This document shows positions 45,373 to 53,688 of a stretch of 64,000 bases of DNA, in pieces. Numbering within the stretch: the first letter of the stretch is position 1; every line of letters begins with the position of its first letter. Under the pieces are notes generated by a model that was given only the letters and a program-made list of their open reading frames with translations, made no database searches and was not told where the DNA came from. Where the stretch lies: contig LQPB01000028.1 in assembly GCA_002102225.1 (NCBI GenBank), forward strand, positions 148,062 to 212,061, read 5' to 3'. The translations under genes were made by a program, and so were the position numbers. The stretch is from Mycobacterium interjectum (GTDB lineage Bacteria > Actinomycetota > Actinomycetes > Mycobacteriales > Mycobacteriaceae).

Positions 45373-45486
45373 GTACCGGATCGTAGAACGCCATGCGGCG
45401 CTGTGCCCCAGCACAGGTTTCGCGATCGTAAATTTGGGCCCCGATTCATTGTGGCACCCACACACAGTGACCAAAGATGAATCCTC

Positions 45487-46314
45487 ATGAACGCCACCTC
45501 TGATCAGACCATCGTGCTGGTCCACGGCCTATGGATGACGCCGCTGGCGTGGGAAGACTGGGTTGCGCATTACCGTGCTCAGGGATTCACCGTGCTCACG
45601 CCCGGCTACCCGGGCGTGGCTCCCGGTCCGGCCGGCGTCGCCGCGCTGCGCGAGGATCCCGCACCCCTGGCCGACCTCGGGGTGCGGGAAGTTTTCGATC
45701 ACCTCGCCGAGCTGATCGATGAGCTCGACGAGCCGCCGATCTTGATGGGCCACTCGTTCGGCGGAACCTTCGTACAGCTCTTGCTTGACGCCGGTTACGG
45801 GCGAGCCGGCGTGAGCATTGACGGTGCCGCTGTCAAAGGCATCAAAGCGCTGCCGTTCTCAGAGGTCCGGGCTACATTTCCGGTATTGAAAAACCCTGCC
45901 AACCTGCACCGCGCAGTCCCCATCACACCAGAGCAATTCCACTACGCGTTCACCAACACCCTCACCGAAGCCGATTCGGAGATCGCCTATGAGCGTTACG
46001 CGGTTCCCGTACCGGCGCGAATCTTGTTCCAGGGTGGCCTGGCCAACGTTACGCACAACGCCGCCACCACCTACAACTTCGCCAACGACGATCGCGCACC
46101 GCTGCTGTTCATCGCCGGCGGCCACGACCACATTCTGCCGCCCGCAGTGCAGCACGAGAACTACACGAAAAACGCCAAACACTCGACCGCGATCACCGCC
46201 TACAAGCTGTTCCCCCAGCGAGACCACTTCACCTGCGGCGCACCAGGATGGGAAGAAGTCGCCGACTTCGCCTTGAACTGGGCGCTGAACCCCGTGTCCG
46301 GGGAACTCGACTGA
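45487..46314 (+). CDS. Alpha/beta hydrolase
   Basis: A 275-residue alpha/beta-hydrolase-fold enzyme. VLVHGLWMTPLAWEDW is the oxyanion-hole region, Ser is in LMGHSFGGTFVQ, Asp in AGGHDHILPP, and His in FPQRDHFTCGAPGW. It could hydrolyse an ester or lactone that feeds the following decarboxylase/oxidase pair. It starts 114 bp from the divergent PucR gene and lies 37 bp before the decarboxylase, so it is first of a catabolic operon. Confidence 0.83.
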   Translation: MNATSDQTIVLVHGLWMTPLAWEDWVAHYRAQGFTVLTPGYPGVAPGPAGVAALREDPAPLADLGVREVFDHLAELIDELDEPPILMGHSFGGTFVQLLLDAGYGRAGVSIDGAAVKGIKALPFSEVRATFPVLKNPANLHRAVPITPEQFHYAFTNTLTEADSEIAYERYAVPVPARILFQGGLANVTHNAATTYNFANDDRAPLLFIAGGHDHILPPAVQHENYTKNAKHSTAITAYKLFPQRDHFTCGAPGWEEVADFALNWALNPVSGELD

Positions 46315-46351
46315 TCCCTCCTGCAATTTGGCCTGAAAGCGATGATCACCC

Positions 46352-47965
46352 ATGACCACAGTGCGCGACGCCATCCTCGATCTTTTCCGCTCACACAATC
46401 TGACCACCTGGTTCGGCAACCCCGGCTCGTCTGAATTGGCTCTGCTGCAAGACTTTCCCGACGACTTTCGCTACTTCCTGGGTCTGCAGGAGATGATCCC
46501 GGTCGGGATGGCCGACGCGTACGCACAAATCACCCGCCGTCCCGCTGTGGTCAACCTGCACACCGCGCCCGGTATGGGTAACGCGCAAGGCCAGATCTAC
46601 AACGCCTACGTCAACAAGACGCCGCTAATCATCACGGCGGGCAACCAGCGCCGCAACATGCAAAACCAGTACTGCCTACTGACTAACCACGAACCCACCA
46701 CCACCCCTAAGCCTTTCGTCAAATGGGCTGCCGAGCCGGCGATCGCCAGCGAATCCCCGGCCGTGCTGGCCCGCGCAATCCACCTGGCCACCACCCCGCC
46801 CATGGGACCGGTTTTCGTCTCGCTGCCGATGGACGACATGCCGATCGAACTGAGCGACGAACAGCTCACCGATATCAACGTGGTGCGCGACCGCACGGTG
46901 ACCCACGCGACCGGTTTCCCGACCGAGTTAGCCGAGCAGGTTGCGTCGCGATTGGACGCCGCCACCTCACCGGCAATCATCGTCGGCGGCGACATCGACC
47001 GCTACGACGCCTACGACGCGATGATCGAACTGGCCGAGCGCACCGAATCGCCGGTATTCACCGCCCCATTGACCGGCTGGAGCGGATTCCCGGAGAATCA
47101 CCGGCTCTATCACGGCGCGCTGCCGCCGGGTGCGGGCTGGATATCGCAGATCCTGAGCGGCCATGACCTCATCCTGACGATCGGGACTGCGGTGTTCCGC
47201 TACTACCCGTTGGTGCCCGGCCCGTACCTGCCCGAGGGCGCAAGTTTGATCCAAATCACCAACGATCCCGACGAAGCCGCCCGCGCCCCGGTCGGTGACG
47301 CGATCGTCGCCGACATCCGCACCGCGGCAAAGGCTCTGGCCGTGACGGTAAAACCCACCCAGCGCCGCGCTCCCGCACCGCGTGCAGCAGTCCCCGAGCG
47401 GGTATCGGCGCAGGTGCCGCTCAAGCCCAAGGATCTGTGGACCGCCGTCGGCCACGCCGCACCCGGTGACACGCTGTGGGTCAGCGAAGCCGGCAGCAAT
47501 GAGATCCCCATGACCGAAAGCATCCGTCCGCACAAACCGCTGTCGCACCTGTCCGCTGCGGGCGGCGGACTCGGCTGGGGTCTTCCCGCATCAGTGGGCG
47601 CTCAAATCGCGGCACCGGATCGGCCGGTCGTGTCGCTGATGGGTGATGGCTCCATCCATTACGCGATCACCGCGCTGTGGAGTGCAGCGCGCTACAACGT
47701 CCCGGTCACCGTGGTGGTGGCGTCCAACGCCGAATACGGGGTGGTCAAAGAATTCGGCGTCTGGGAAAAGACCCCGAACGTGCCCGGGCTCGACATCCCG
47801 GGCCTCGACATCGTCGGAACCGCAGCCAGCTACGGCGTCGATGCGCACGAAGCACGCAGCTCCGACGAAGTCTTCGAGTTGGTCCAAGCCGGCATCGCCG
47901 ACCGCGACCGACCCACCCTGATCAACGCGCGCACCACACCCGTCGCGGGCGGATTCGGCAGCTAG
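46352..47965 (+). CDS. mdlC: Benzoylformate decarboxylase-like thiamine diphosphate enzyme
   Basis: A 537-residue ThDP decarboxylase. The benzoylformate decarboxylase residues align directly: Ser26 (FGNPGSSEL), Glu47 (LGLQEM), His70 (NLHTAPG) and a His in LSGHDLILTIG at the His281 position. ThDP/Mg binding is in GDGSIHYAITALWSAARYN. MdlC converts benzoylformate to benzaldehyde in mandelate breakdown. Related 2-oxo acid decarboxylases cannot be excluded, but conservation of the acid-base residues makes an aromatic 2-oxo acid likely. Ten bases separate it from the oxidase gene, whose product could supply the 2-oxo acid. Confidence 0.82.
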   Translation: MTTVRDAILDLFRSHNLTTWFGNPGSSELALLQDFPDDFRYFLGLQEMIPVGMADAYAQITRRPAVVNLHTAPGMGNAQGQIYNAYVNKTPLIITAGNQRRNMQNQYCLLTNHEPTTTPKPFVKWAAEPAIASESPAVLARAIHLATTPPMGPVFVSLPMDDMPIELSDEQLTDINVVRDRTVTHATGFPTELAEQVASRLDAATSPAIIVGGDIDRYDAYDAMIELAERTESPVFTAPLTGWSGFPENHRLYHGALPPGAGWISQILSGHDLILTIGTAVFRYYPLVPGPYLPEGASLIQITNDPDEAARAPVGDAIVADIRTAAKALAVTVKPTQRRAPAPRAAVPERVSAQVPLKPKDLWTAVGHAAPGDTLWVSEAGSNEIPMTESIRPHKPLSHLSAAGGGLGWGLPASVGAQIAAPDRPVVSLMGDGSIHYAITALWSAARYNVPVTVVVASNAEYGVVKEFGVWEKTPNVPGLDIPGLDIVGTAASYGVDAHEARSSDEVFELVQAGIADRDRPTLINARTTPVAGGFGS

Positions 47966-47975
47966 GAGAACTCTC

Positions 47976-49802
47976 ATGGATGACACGGTCGTCTCGGCGT
48001 TCGCCGCGGTCCTCAGTGGCCGCGACACGGTGGCAAGTGACGCCGCCGCCCTGGCCGAAAACGCAAAGGACTACTGGGGTTTCGGCCGGCAGCCCGGCCT
48101 GGTGCTGCGCCCCCGCACCCGCGACGAAATCGTCGCAATCGTCAAAGTCGCGGCCCAACACGATGTCTCGTTAGTCACCCGCGGCGGCGCGTCGAATTGC
48201 AGTGCCGGAGTCATGGCCGATTCGGATCGCGTGGTAATCGACCTGACGAAGATGAATCAGGTTCTTGAGATCGACCCGGAGGCTCGGACCGCACGGGTGC
48301 AGCCCGGGGTGATCAATTCCGATCTGCAAGAGCGGTTGGCCCCGTACAAGTTGGTGTTCTCACCGGACCCGGTATCGGCACATCTGGCGACAATTGGCGG
48401 CAACATCATCGAAAACGCCGGCGGGCCACACGCTCTCAAATACGGGGTCACCTACAACCACGTCCTGGCCGTGGAGGCGGTGCTCGCCGACGGGTCGGTA
48501 GTCCAGTTCAGCGCCGACTACGACGGCCCGGACCTGCTGGGTGTGCTCATCGGGTCGGAAGGCACCCTGGGCATCCTGACCGAGGCGACCGTGGCGCTGC
48601 GGCCCATCCCGCCGGTCACCCGCAGCCTGATGGGCAGCTTCCATTCAGCCCGGGAGGCGGCCGAAACCATCGCCGCGATCATTCAGACCGGGACCGTGCC
48701 CGCGGCGGTCGAATGGCTCGACCGCGCCGGTATCGCCGGACTGCAGCAGTTCACCGACACCGGCTATCCCACCGACGCCGACGCCATAGTGCTCATCGAC
48801 GTCGACGGCACCGCCGACGAGGTAGACCGCGACGCCCAGATCGTGGAAAAAGTGCTACGCCAACACGCTGTTGAGGTGCGCCGCGCCGATGACGACGATG
48901 CCCGCGCCAAGCTGTGGTACGGCCGCCTGCATGCCCCGGACGCCGTCGTGCACAGCGGCAAAGGCTTTTTCATCGGCGACGTCACCGTCCCGCGCCAACA
49001 CATCCCGGAGATGCAGCAGGCGATCCAGGATGCCGCCAAGCGGCACTCCGACGCCCTGCTGTTCATCGCCGTCACCGGGCATGCCGGCGACGGTGACCTA
49101 CACCCGACCACGTTCTACGACAAGGAGAACCCCAAAGCCGCGGCAGCTCTCGAGGCCGCCAACAGCGAAATCATCGAAGCGGCACTGAGATTGGGTGGCA
49201 CCATCACCGGCGAGCACGGTGTCGGCACCGAGAAGATCCAGTTCATGACCAAACGCTTCACCCCGGTCGAGATCGCAGCCCAGCGCGTCCTCAAGCAGGT
49301 CTTCGACCCCGCACAACGCTTCAACCCCGGCATCATGCTGCCCGAAGTGTCACCAGAGGAACCAGCGCTGCCCGCGTTTGAGGCCGCGGTGCGCGCCGCG
49401 CTAGACCATCATCCTGGTTCGGCCGCGTCCGCCGACGGTGGCGACACCACGGTCGAGGTCAACACCGGCAACTTGAACCTAGTGGTAGGCGCCGCAGTCA
49501 CCCTCGGCGAACTCTCGCGGAAACTCGGCGAGCAAGGCGTGACGTGCCCCGCCATCCCAAACGAACGTACTGAACGCACCGTCGGAGAACTGATCGCCAA
49601 CGCCAACGGTGCGGAACGCCTCGCTGTGCGTCACGGCCTGCTCGGCGTCGACGTCGTCCTGCCCGACGGCGCCGCCGCCCGCTTCGGCGGCCAAAACATG
49701 AAAGACGTCGCCGGCTACGACACCAAACGCCTATTCATCGGCGGCAACAACGCATTCGGAACGATCACCAGCGCCGTGTTCAAGATTGACGTCGCCCGGT
49801 AA
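47976..49802 (+). CDS. FAD-linked 2-hydroxy-acid dehydrogenase, GlcD fused to a GlcE-type fragment
   Basis: A 608-residue flavoprotein. Residues 1-455 form a complete GlcD/FAD-linked oxidase: the PCMH FAD domain has RGGASNCSAGVMADSDRVVIDLTKMNQVLEIDP and GSEGTLGILTEATVALRP, and the C-terminal domain has AVTGHAGDGDLHP and GEHGVGTEKIQFM. After a linker, residues about 490-608 resemble part of a second FAD domain of the GlcE type (LVVGAAVTLGELSRKLGEQG, FGGQNMKDVAGYDTKRLFIGGNNAFGTITSAVFKID). It likely oxidises a D-2-hydroxy acid such as glycolate, lactate or mandelate to the 2-oxo acid. AGGAGA precedes the start. Next to a benzoylformate-type decarboxylase, a mandelate route is the best guess. Confidence 0.82.
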   Translation: MDDTVVSAFAAVLSGRDTVASDAAALAENAKDYWGFGRQPGLVLRPRTRDEIVAIVKVAAQHDVSLVTRGGASNCSAGVMADSDRVVIDLTKMNQVLEIDPEARTARVQPGVINSDLQERLAPYKLVFSPDPVSAHLATIGGNIIENAGGPHALKYGVTYNHVLAVEAVLADGSVVQFSADYDGPDLLGVLIGSEGTLGILTEATVALRPIPPVTRSLMGSFHSAREAAETIAAIIQTGTVPAAVEWLDRAGIAGLQQFTDTGYPTDADAIVLIDVDGTADEVDRDAQIVEKVLRQHAVEVRRADDDDARAKLWYGRLHAPDAVVHSGKGFFIGDVTVPRQHIPEMQQAIQDAAKRHSDALLFIAVTGHAGDGDLHPTTFYDKENPKAAAALEAANSEIIEAALRLGGTITGEHGVGTEKIQFMTKRFTPVEIAAQRVLKQVFDPAQRFNPGIMLPEVSPEEPALPAFEAAVRAALDHHPGSAASADGGDTTVEVNTGNLNLVVGAAVTLGELSRKLGEQGVTCPAIPNERTERTVGELIANANGAERLAVRHGLLGVDVVLPDGAAARFGGQNMKDVAGYDTKRLFIGGNNAFGTITSAVFKIDVAR

Positions 49803-49828
49803 CGCCGCAACTGCCGTAACCCAGACTC

Positions 49829-50257
49829 ATGTCCTGGCAGATGCACGCCATCGCGACCTACGGGCGCCTCATACGCCGACCTCGCACTTATCCGACACTG
49901 CACAGCGCGCGCGCCTACCTCAAGCGACGCAAGACTGACAGCGGACCACCCCCGCAACTCGCCACGTCAGCTCGCTACCAACTGAACCGCGAAACTATCG
50001 ATGGATTCGGCTGCTACACAGTGCAATCCACGGGCAGCCAGCCGACTGCTACCGCCGGGCCATCAGTTGTGTACGTCCACGGAGGTGCCTACGTCAACCA
50101 AATCGAGCCCGCGCACCACGAACAGCCCGGGGCGATTCATGTCTACCCGCTACTGCCGGTACCCGAGGCCAAGCCCGCACGACACACACTGCTCGACCAC
50201 ATCGGCGCCGCCTTCAACGCGCCGCGGCACAACGACGATCGTCGCCGCCTCCACTAG
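49829..50257 (+). pseudogene. Alpha/beta-hydrolase (esterase) with an internal deletion
   Basis: A 142-codon open frame that joins two ends of a larger esterase. Codons 1-95 match the start of a steryl-acetyl-hydrolase/LipX-type alpha/beta hydrolase up to the oxyanion-hole HGGAYVNQI. Codons from about 100 (GAIHVYPLLPVPEAKPARHTLLDHIGAAF) match the far C-terminus of such enzymes. The catalytic Ser (GxSxG), Asp and most of the core are missing, about 170-200 residues by family length. The fusion is in frame, so a protein may still be made, but it cannot be an active hydrolase. It lies between the oxidase and P450 genes. Confidence 0.75.
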
Positions 50258-50267
50258 GAGCCCTTCG

Positions 50268-51566
50268 ATGAGCTGCACACACGCCTTACCCCACACCACC
50301 AGATCTGAGAGCCTGCGCTTCACCACGCTGGTGGCGCTGCCCAATCTGGCTGAGGGCCTCTTTAGCCGCCGGCCCGCAGTAACAACCGCGCTGAACCTCA
50401 TCGGTGTCGCCGGCAGAGCACACCGACTACTCACTGCATTGCGCGGCCGTTACGGTGATGGGCCGATTTGGGTGAACGTGGCAGGCAAGCCGACGCTGCT
50501 CGTCTTCGGCCCCGAGCAAATCCGCTTCGTACTCTCCCACGCACCAGAGCCTTTCGCCTCCGACCCCGAACCCAAACTGTCCGGGATGAACAAGTTTCAG
50601 CCACACGCCCTGACCATCTCCCGAGGCAGCCACTGGACGGACCGCCGCCGATTCACCGACACCGTCCTAGCGCACGCCACCGGCAGCGGCGCGATCACCG
50701 ATCGCTGCATTGCGGTCGCCCACGAGGAAGCCAGGTCTATGCCTGACAACCTTGATTGGCCACGATTCCACCGCGCAATACAACGAGTTGCTCGGCGAAT
50801 CATTCTCGGCGACAAGGCAACACACGACACACAACTATCGACACAGCTGGCGACGCTGATGAGAAAGGCCAACCCTCCCGGTAAGGGCGACCCCAAGCTC
50901 TTCAACGCCTTCCTGGCCGCGCTGGACCGCTACGTTCAAGCCGCAGACGCAGACAGCCTGGTCGGCTTCTTCGCCGCGGCACCCACCAGCGACATCACTC
51001 ATCCAACCCATCAGGTCATCCACTGGATGTTCGCGATGGGCGACACCCTGGCCATCAACCTCTGGCGTTGCCTGGCGCTGCTGGCCACTCACCCCGCCAT
51101 TGTCACGAAGGCACAGAACGGAATCGGCGCACAGAATAGCCCGGACTACCTCGTCGGCTGCCTGTCCGAAGCGATGCGACTCTGGCCCAGTACGCCCGTA
51201 CTAGCGCGAACCCTCACCCGGGCCACCGACTGGGATGGCGAGACGGTCCCCGAAGGAACCCAGATCATGATCGTCAACACCTTCAACCACCGTGACACCA
51301 GTCGCCTCCCCGAGGCCGATCACTTCAATCCCACCGCCTGGACAGAAGGCCCCGCGAAGGCCTCGTGGTCATTCAACTTCTTCAGTCACGGCCCGCAACG
51401 ATGTCCCGGAGCGGACCTTGCGCTGCAACTCGGCGCCGCCGTTCTGACAGCACTACTGAGCGAACGGAGCCCGGCGGCGACGAATGCCGAACTCCACCCA
51501 CACCAACCGCTGCCTCTGACATTGGACCACGCGCGCATCAAGATTCGATTTGCATCTCGCCACTGA
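50268..51566 (+). CDS. Cytochrome P450
   Basis: A 432-residue P450 monooxygenase. The haem-binding segment FNFFSHGPQRCPGADLAL contains the Cys thiolate, and the K-helix ExxR is in CLSEAMRLWPSTPVLARTL. The I-helix reads HWMFAMGDTLAIN, keeping GDT but with Met-Gly where AG usually stands. The ATG at 50268 has AGGAG seven bases upstream, and a longer frame runs into the esterase remnant. Substrate unknown; relatives oxidise aromatic or fatty substrates. It needs ferredoxin and reductase from elsewhere. It is the last gene of the island before the tRNA. Confidence 0.87.
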   Translation: MSCTHALPHTTRSESLRFTTLVALPNLAEGLFSRRPAVTTALNLIGVAGRAHRLLTALRGRYGDGPIWVNVAGKPTLLVFGPEQIRFVLSHAPEPFASDPEPKLSGMNKFQPHALTISRGSHWTDRRRFTDTVLAHATGSGAITDRCIAVAHEEARSMPDNLDWPRFHRAIQRVARRIILGDKATHDTQLSTQLATLMRKANPPGKGDPKLFNAFLAALDRYVQAADADSLVGFFAAAPTSDITHPTHQVIHWMFAMGDTLAINLWRCLALLATHPAIVTKAQNGIGAQNSPDYLVGCLSEAMRLWPSTPVLARTLTRATDWDGETVPEGTQIMIVNTFNHRDTSRLPEADHFNPTAWTEGPAKASWSFNFFSHGPQRCPGADLALQLGAAVLTALLSERSPAATNAELHPHQPLPLTLDHARIKIRFASRH

Positions 51567-51593
51567 CGACTCGCAAGGCGCCTCTGAGCATGA

Positions 51594-51627
51594 AAATGGC
51601 CCCCGGAGAAGTCCCCGGGAGCCATTT
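51594..51627 (-). terminator. Intrinsic terminator downstream of tRNA-fMet
   Basis: Arms AAATGGCCCCCGG (51594-51606) and CCGGGAGCCATTT (51615-51627) pair at 12 of 13 positions around an 8-nt loop, and on the minus strand are followed by TTTTC. It begins a few bases after the tRNA 3' end. It may also stop the convergent P450 transcript. Confidence 0.8.
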
Positions 51628-51631
51628 CCAC

Positions 51632-51708
51632 TGGTAGCGGGGACAGGATTCGAACCTGCGACCTCTGGGTTATGAGCCCAGCGAGCTACCGAGCTGCTCC
51701 ACCCCGCG
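51632..51708 (-). tRNA. Initiator tRNA-Met (anticodon CAU)
   Basis: A 77-nt tRNA on the minus strand with 3' CCA encoded (TGG at 51632-51634). The anticodon loop CTCATAA carries CAU. Initiator hallmarks are present: an unpaired first position (C1 against U72) and three G:C pairs (GGG/CCC) next to the anticodon loop. The T-loop GTTCGAATC is canonical. Its 3' end faces the accessory genes, the usual side for integrative elements, though no integrase is seen. Confidence 0.95.
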
Positions 51709-51773
51709 TTGGTAAATGACAGGTTACCGAACGCACGTCGCGGCGGCCAAATCGCCGCCTGACCAGCCCGTTA

Positions 51774-52187
51774 TCAGCGGCGCACGGACGCGGTCAATGC
51801 GCCGAGGCAGCGGAAGTCGCCCACGGGCTGCAGGCCGACCACCAGTCGCCCGTCGACCAGCCAGGCCGGTGTGCCGTCGACGCCGCGGTGGCGCGCCACC
51901 CACTCGGCCTGACCCACGGCCATCGCCGCGCTGCCGTCGGCGAGCGCGGCGCGCAGCCGGCCCACGTCGACTCCCGCCAGCAGGGCGTGGCGGTCGATGA
52001 CGGCTTGGTCGTCGATGTCCTCGCCGAAAACAAAATGCGCGTCAAAGAGCCGGCGGTGCAGCTCGGGGAAAGCGCCGGGGTCATTGAGCCGCGCCCACTC
52101 CGCGGCCGCCAAAGCCCTTCGGCTGTGCGGTATCCGGCGGGGCCAGCGCAGCGGCATCGCCACCGCCCGGGCCTGCCGCTCGATCAT
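51774..52187 (-). pseudogene. DsbA-family thioredoxin-fold protein lacking its N-terminal domain
   Basis: A 137-residue frame matching the C-terminal two-thirds of DsbA/2-hydroxychromene-2-carboxylate isomerase-type proteins: a helical segment (HSRRALAAAEWARLNDPGAFPELHRRLFDAHFVFGEDIDDQAVID) and the closing strands GVDGTPAWLVDGRLVVGLQPVGDF with the conserved cis-Pro region (TPAW). The N-terminal strand and CxxC/SPxx active site, about 70 residues, are absent. The frame overlaps the end of the HxlR gene by 107 bp. A deletion that fused the two genes out of frame is the likely cause. A functional truncated protein is less likely. Confidence 0.65.
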
Positions 52188-52476
52188 GGCGTGTCTGCCG
52201 GGCCCACCGCTTGGCCCACCGGCCCAGCGGCTCGTAGGCCTGCAACAGGCTGCGGCCCTCGTCGGACAGCCGATAACCGTTGGCCCCCTTGCCGAGGATG
52301 CCCGCCTCACGAAGCTCGCCCAGCCGGCTGTTGAGCGCGCTGGCCGATACGCCGCCACAGCGCTGCTGCAGTTGGCGAAACGTCAGTTCCTCCGAGCGCA
52401 ATTCCCAGATGACCCGCATCGCCCACCGGCGCCCGAGCAAGTCCAGCAGAGCCATGATCGGTTCGCTTTCGGACAC
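52081..52476 (-). CDS. HxlR-family winged-helix regulator
   Basis: A 131-residue regulator. MALLDLLGRRWAMRVIWELRSEELTFRQLQQRCGGVSASALNSRLGELREAGIL is the HxlR DNA-binding core, and GYRLSDEGRSLLQAYEPLGRWAKRWARQ closes the domain. The last 37 residues (Gly/Ala/Pro rich) have no family counterpart and overlap the DsbA-like frame, consistent with loss of the native stop. It is divergent from the CMD-family gene, with a long palindrome between them. Confidence 0.82.
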   Translation of the reverse strand: MSESEPIMALLDLLGRRWAMRVIWELRSEELTFRQLQQRCGGVSASALNSRLGELREAGILGKGANGYRLSDEGRSLLQAYEPLGRWAKRWARQTRHDRAAGPGGGDAAALAPPDTAQPKGFGGRGVGAAQ

Positions 52477-52507
52477 AGCAGCAGCGTAACGCCCCGGCCG
52501 CTCTTGC

Positions 52508-52552
52508 GCTCTGATTTCCGGAGCGCTACGGTAGTGCTTCGATAATCAGAGC
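52508..52552. promoter_or_regulatory. Long imperfect palindrome between hxlR-type and CMD genes
   Basis: Outer arms GCTCTGATT (52508-52516) and AATCAGAGC (52544-52552) are perfect. Inner arms AGCGCTAC (52522-52529) and GTAGTGCT (52531-52538) pair at 7 of 8, and both pairs share the centre 52530. It lies 31 bp from the HxlR start and 13 bp from the CMD start, and is a likely autoregulatory operator. Confidence 0.65.
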
Positions 52553-52565
52553 ACGGAGGTGGATC

Positions 52566-53132
52566 GTGTCCCGTCGAGTCCGGATCGCTCCGCTGGAGCC
52601 GCCCTACCAACCCGATATCGAGCGGCTGCTCGCCAAGTGGATGCCGCCCGGCTCGACGGTGGCGCCGTTGGCGTTGTTCCGCACCCTGGCCGTGCACGAC
52701 GAGCTCGCGGCGCGCATGCGCCCGCTGGGCGCGGGCATCCTGGGCAGCCGCATCGTGGAGCCCCGGGCCCGCGAGGTGCTGATCGCGCGAACGTGCGCGC
52801 TGTGCTCCGCCGAGTACGAATGGGGCGTGCACACCGTCGCCTTCGCCAAGCCGCTCGGCCTGACCGACGAGCAGCTGTATTCCACCGTGCACGGCGGACC
52901 GGACGACGCGTGCTGGAATACCCAGCAGCGCAACATCATCCGGCTCGCCGACGCCCTGCACCACACCAGCAACATCTCGGACCAGCTGTTCGACGACCTG
53001 CGCGCCGACTTCGACGACCAACAGGTCCTCGAGCTGACCGCCACGGCCGGCTGGTATCACACCATCGCCTACCTCATCGGCGTCGCCGGCGTCGCGGCCG
53101 AACCGTGGGCCGCGCCGTTCCCCTCAGTGTGA
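52566..53132 (+). CDS. Carboxymuconolactone decarboxylase (AhpD-like) family protein
   Basis: A 188-residue helical protein of the CMD/AhpD superfamily. The segment REVLIARTCALCSAEYEWGVHTVAFAK holds the family's Cys-x-x-Cys-like region, here as CALCSAEYEWGVH with the downstream His, suggesting redox or peroxidase-linked activity. The GTG start has GGAGG seven bases upstream. It is divergent from the HxlR gene and likely controlled by it. It overlaps the convergent cupin gene by nine bases. Confidence 0.82.
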   Translation: MSRRVRIAPLEPPYQPDIERLLAKWMPPGSTVAPLALFRTLAVHDELAARMRPLGAGILGSRIVEPRAREVLIARTCALCSAEYEWGVHTVAFAKPLGLTDEQLYSTVHGGPDDACWNTQQRNIIRLADALHHTSNISDQLFDDLRADFDDQQVLELTATAGWYHTIAYLIGVAGVAAEPWAAPFPSV

Positions 53133-53663
53133 GGGCGGATGCAGCCCGTAGCGCCGGGCGATGTCGTCCATCCAGTCCGGTGACCCGTAGGTCAGCCCGT
53201 ATTTGTCGGCCAGCTCCCCGAATTCGGGCAGCTCGTGCAGGACCTTGCCGACCGGGTCGCTCGCGTGCTCCATGAGCAGCTCACCGAGCTCGCGGAAGTA
53301 GTTCTCGAAGCCGCCAGGGGTGATGACCTCGATGATGCGGCCGGGCTCGCTGCCGGCGTTCCACATCGCGTGCATCTGCCCGCGCGGTTTGGTGATGTAG
53401 CCGCCCGGGCCGAGGACCACCTCGCTGTCATCGGAGCGGAAACCGATCTCGCCCGCCAACACGATCGAGTGCTCGTCTTCGCGAGTATGCCGGTGCGCCG
53501 CGGTCAGCAGGCCGACTTCGAATGGATGCTCGACGATGGAGACCTCGCCCCCGTTGGTCGCGCCGGACAGCTTGAATACCGCGCCGAAACCCGGCAGTGC
53601 CACGTAATCCCCTTCGCCCGGCTGCACGACCGTGACCCCGATTTGCTGAGTGCCATCGTTCAC
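53124..53663 (-). CDS. Cupin-domain protein
   Basis: A 179-residue protein with a single cupin barrel. Motif 1 is HRHTREDEHSIVLAGEIGFR (metal-binding His, His, Glu, His), and motif 2 is PRGQMHAMWNAGSEPGRIIEVITPGGFENYF. The C-terminal helix extends to YGLHPPSH. Quercetinase-like or epimerase-like activity is possible, but the substrate is unknown. It is followed by the HD-domain gene region on the same strand (25 bp). Confidence 0.83.
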   Translation of the reverse strand: MNDGTQQIGVTVVQPGEGDYVALPGFGAVFKLSGATNGGEVSIVEHPFEVGLLTAAHRHTREDEHSIVLAGEIGFRSDDSEVVLGPGGYITKPRGQMHAMWNAGSEPGRIIEVITPGGFENYFRELGELLMEHASDPVGKVLHELPEFGELADKYGLTYGSPDWMDDIARRYGLHPPSH

Positions 53664-53688
53664 GTGCGCGACCTCCTCACGCTGCCGG

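Noticed and set aside
43600..51632. Prophage or ICE integrated at tRNA-fMet
   Set aside because: No integrase, excisionase, transposase or duplicated tRNA end was found in the window; only the position beside the tRNA suggests mobility.
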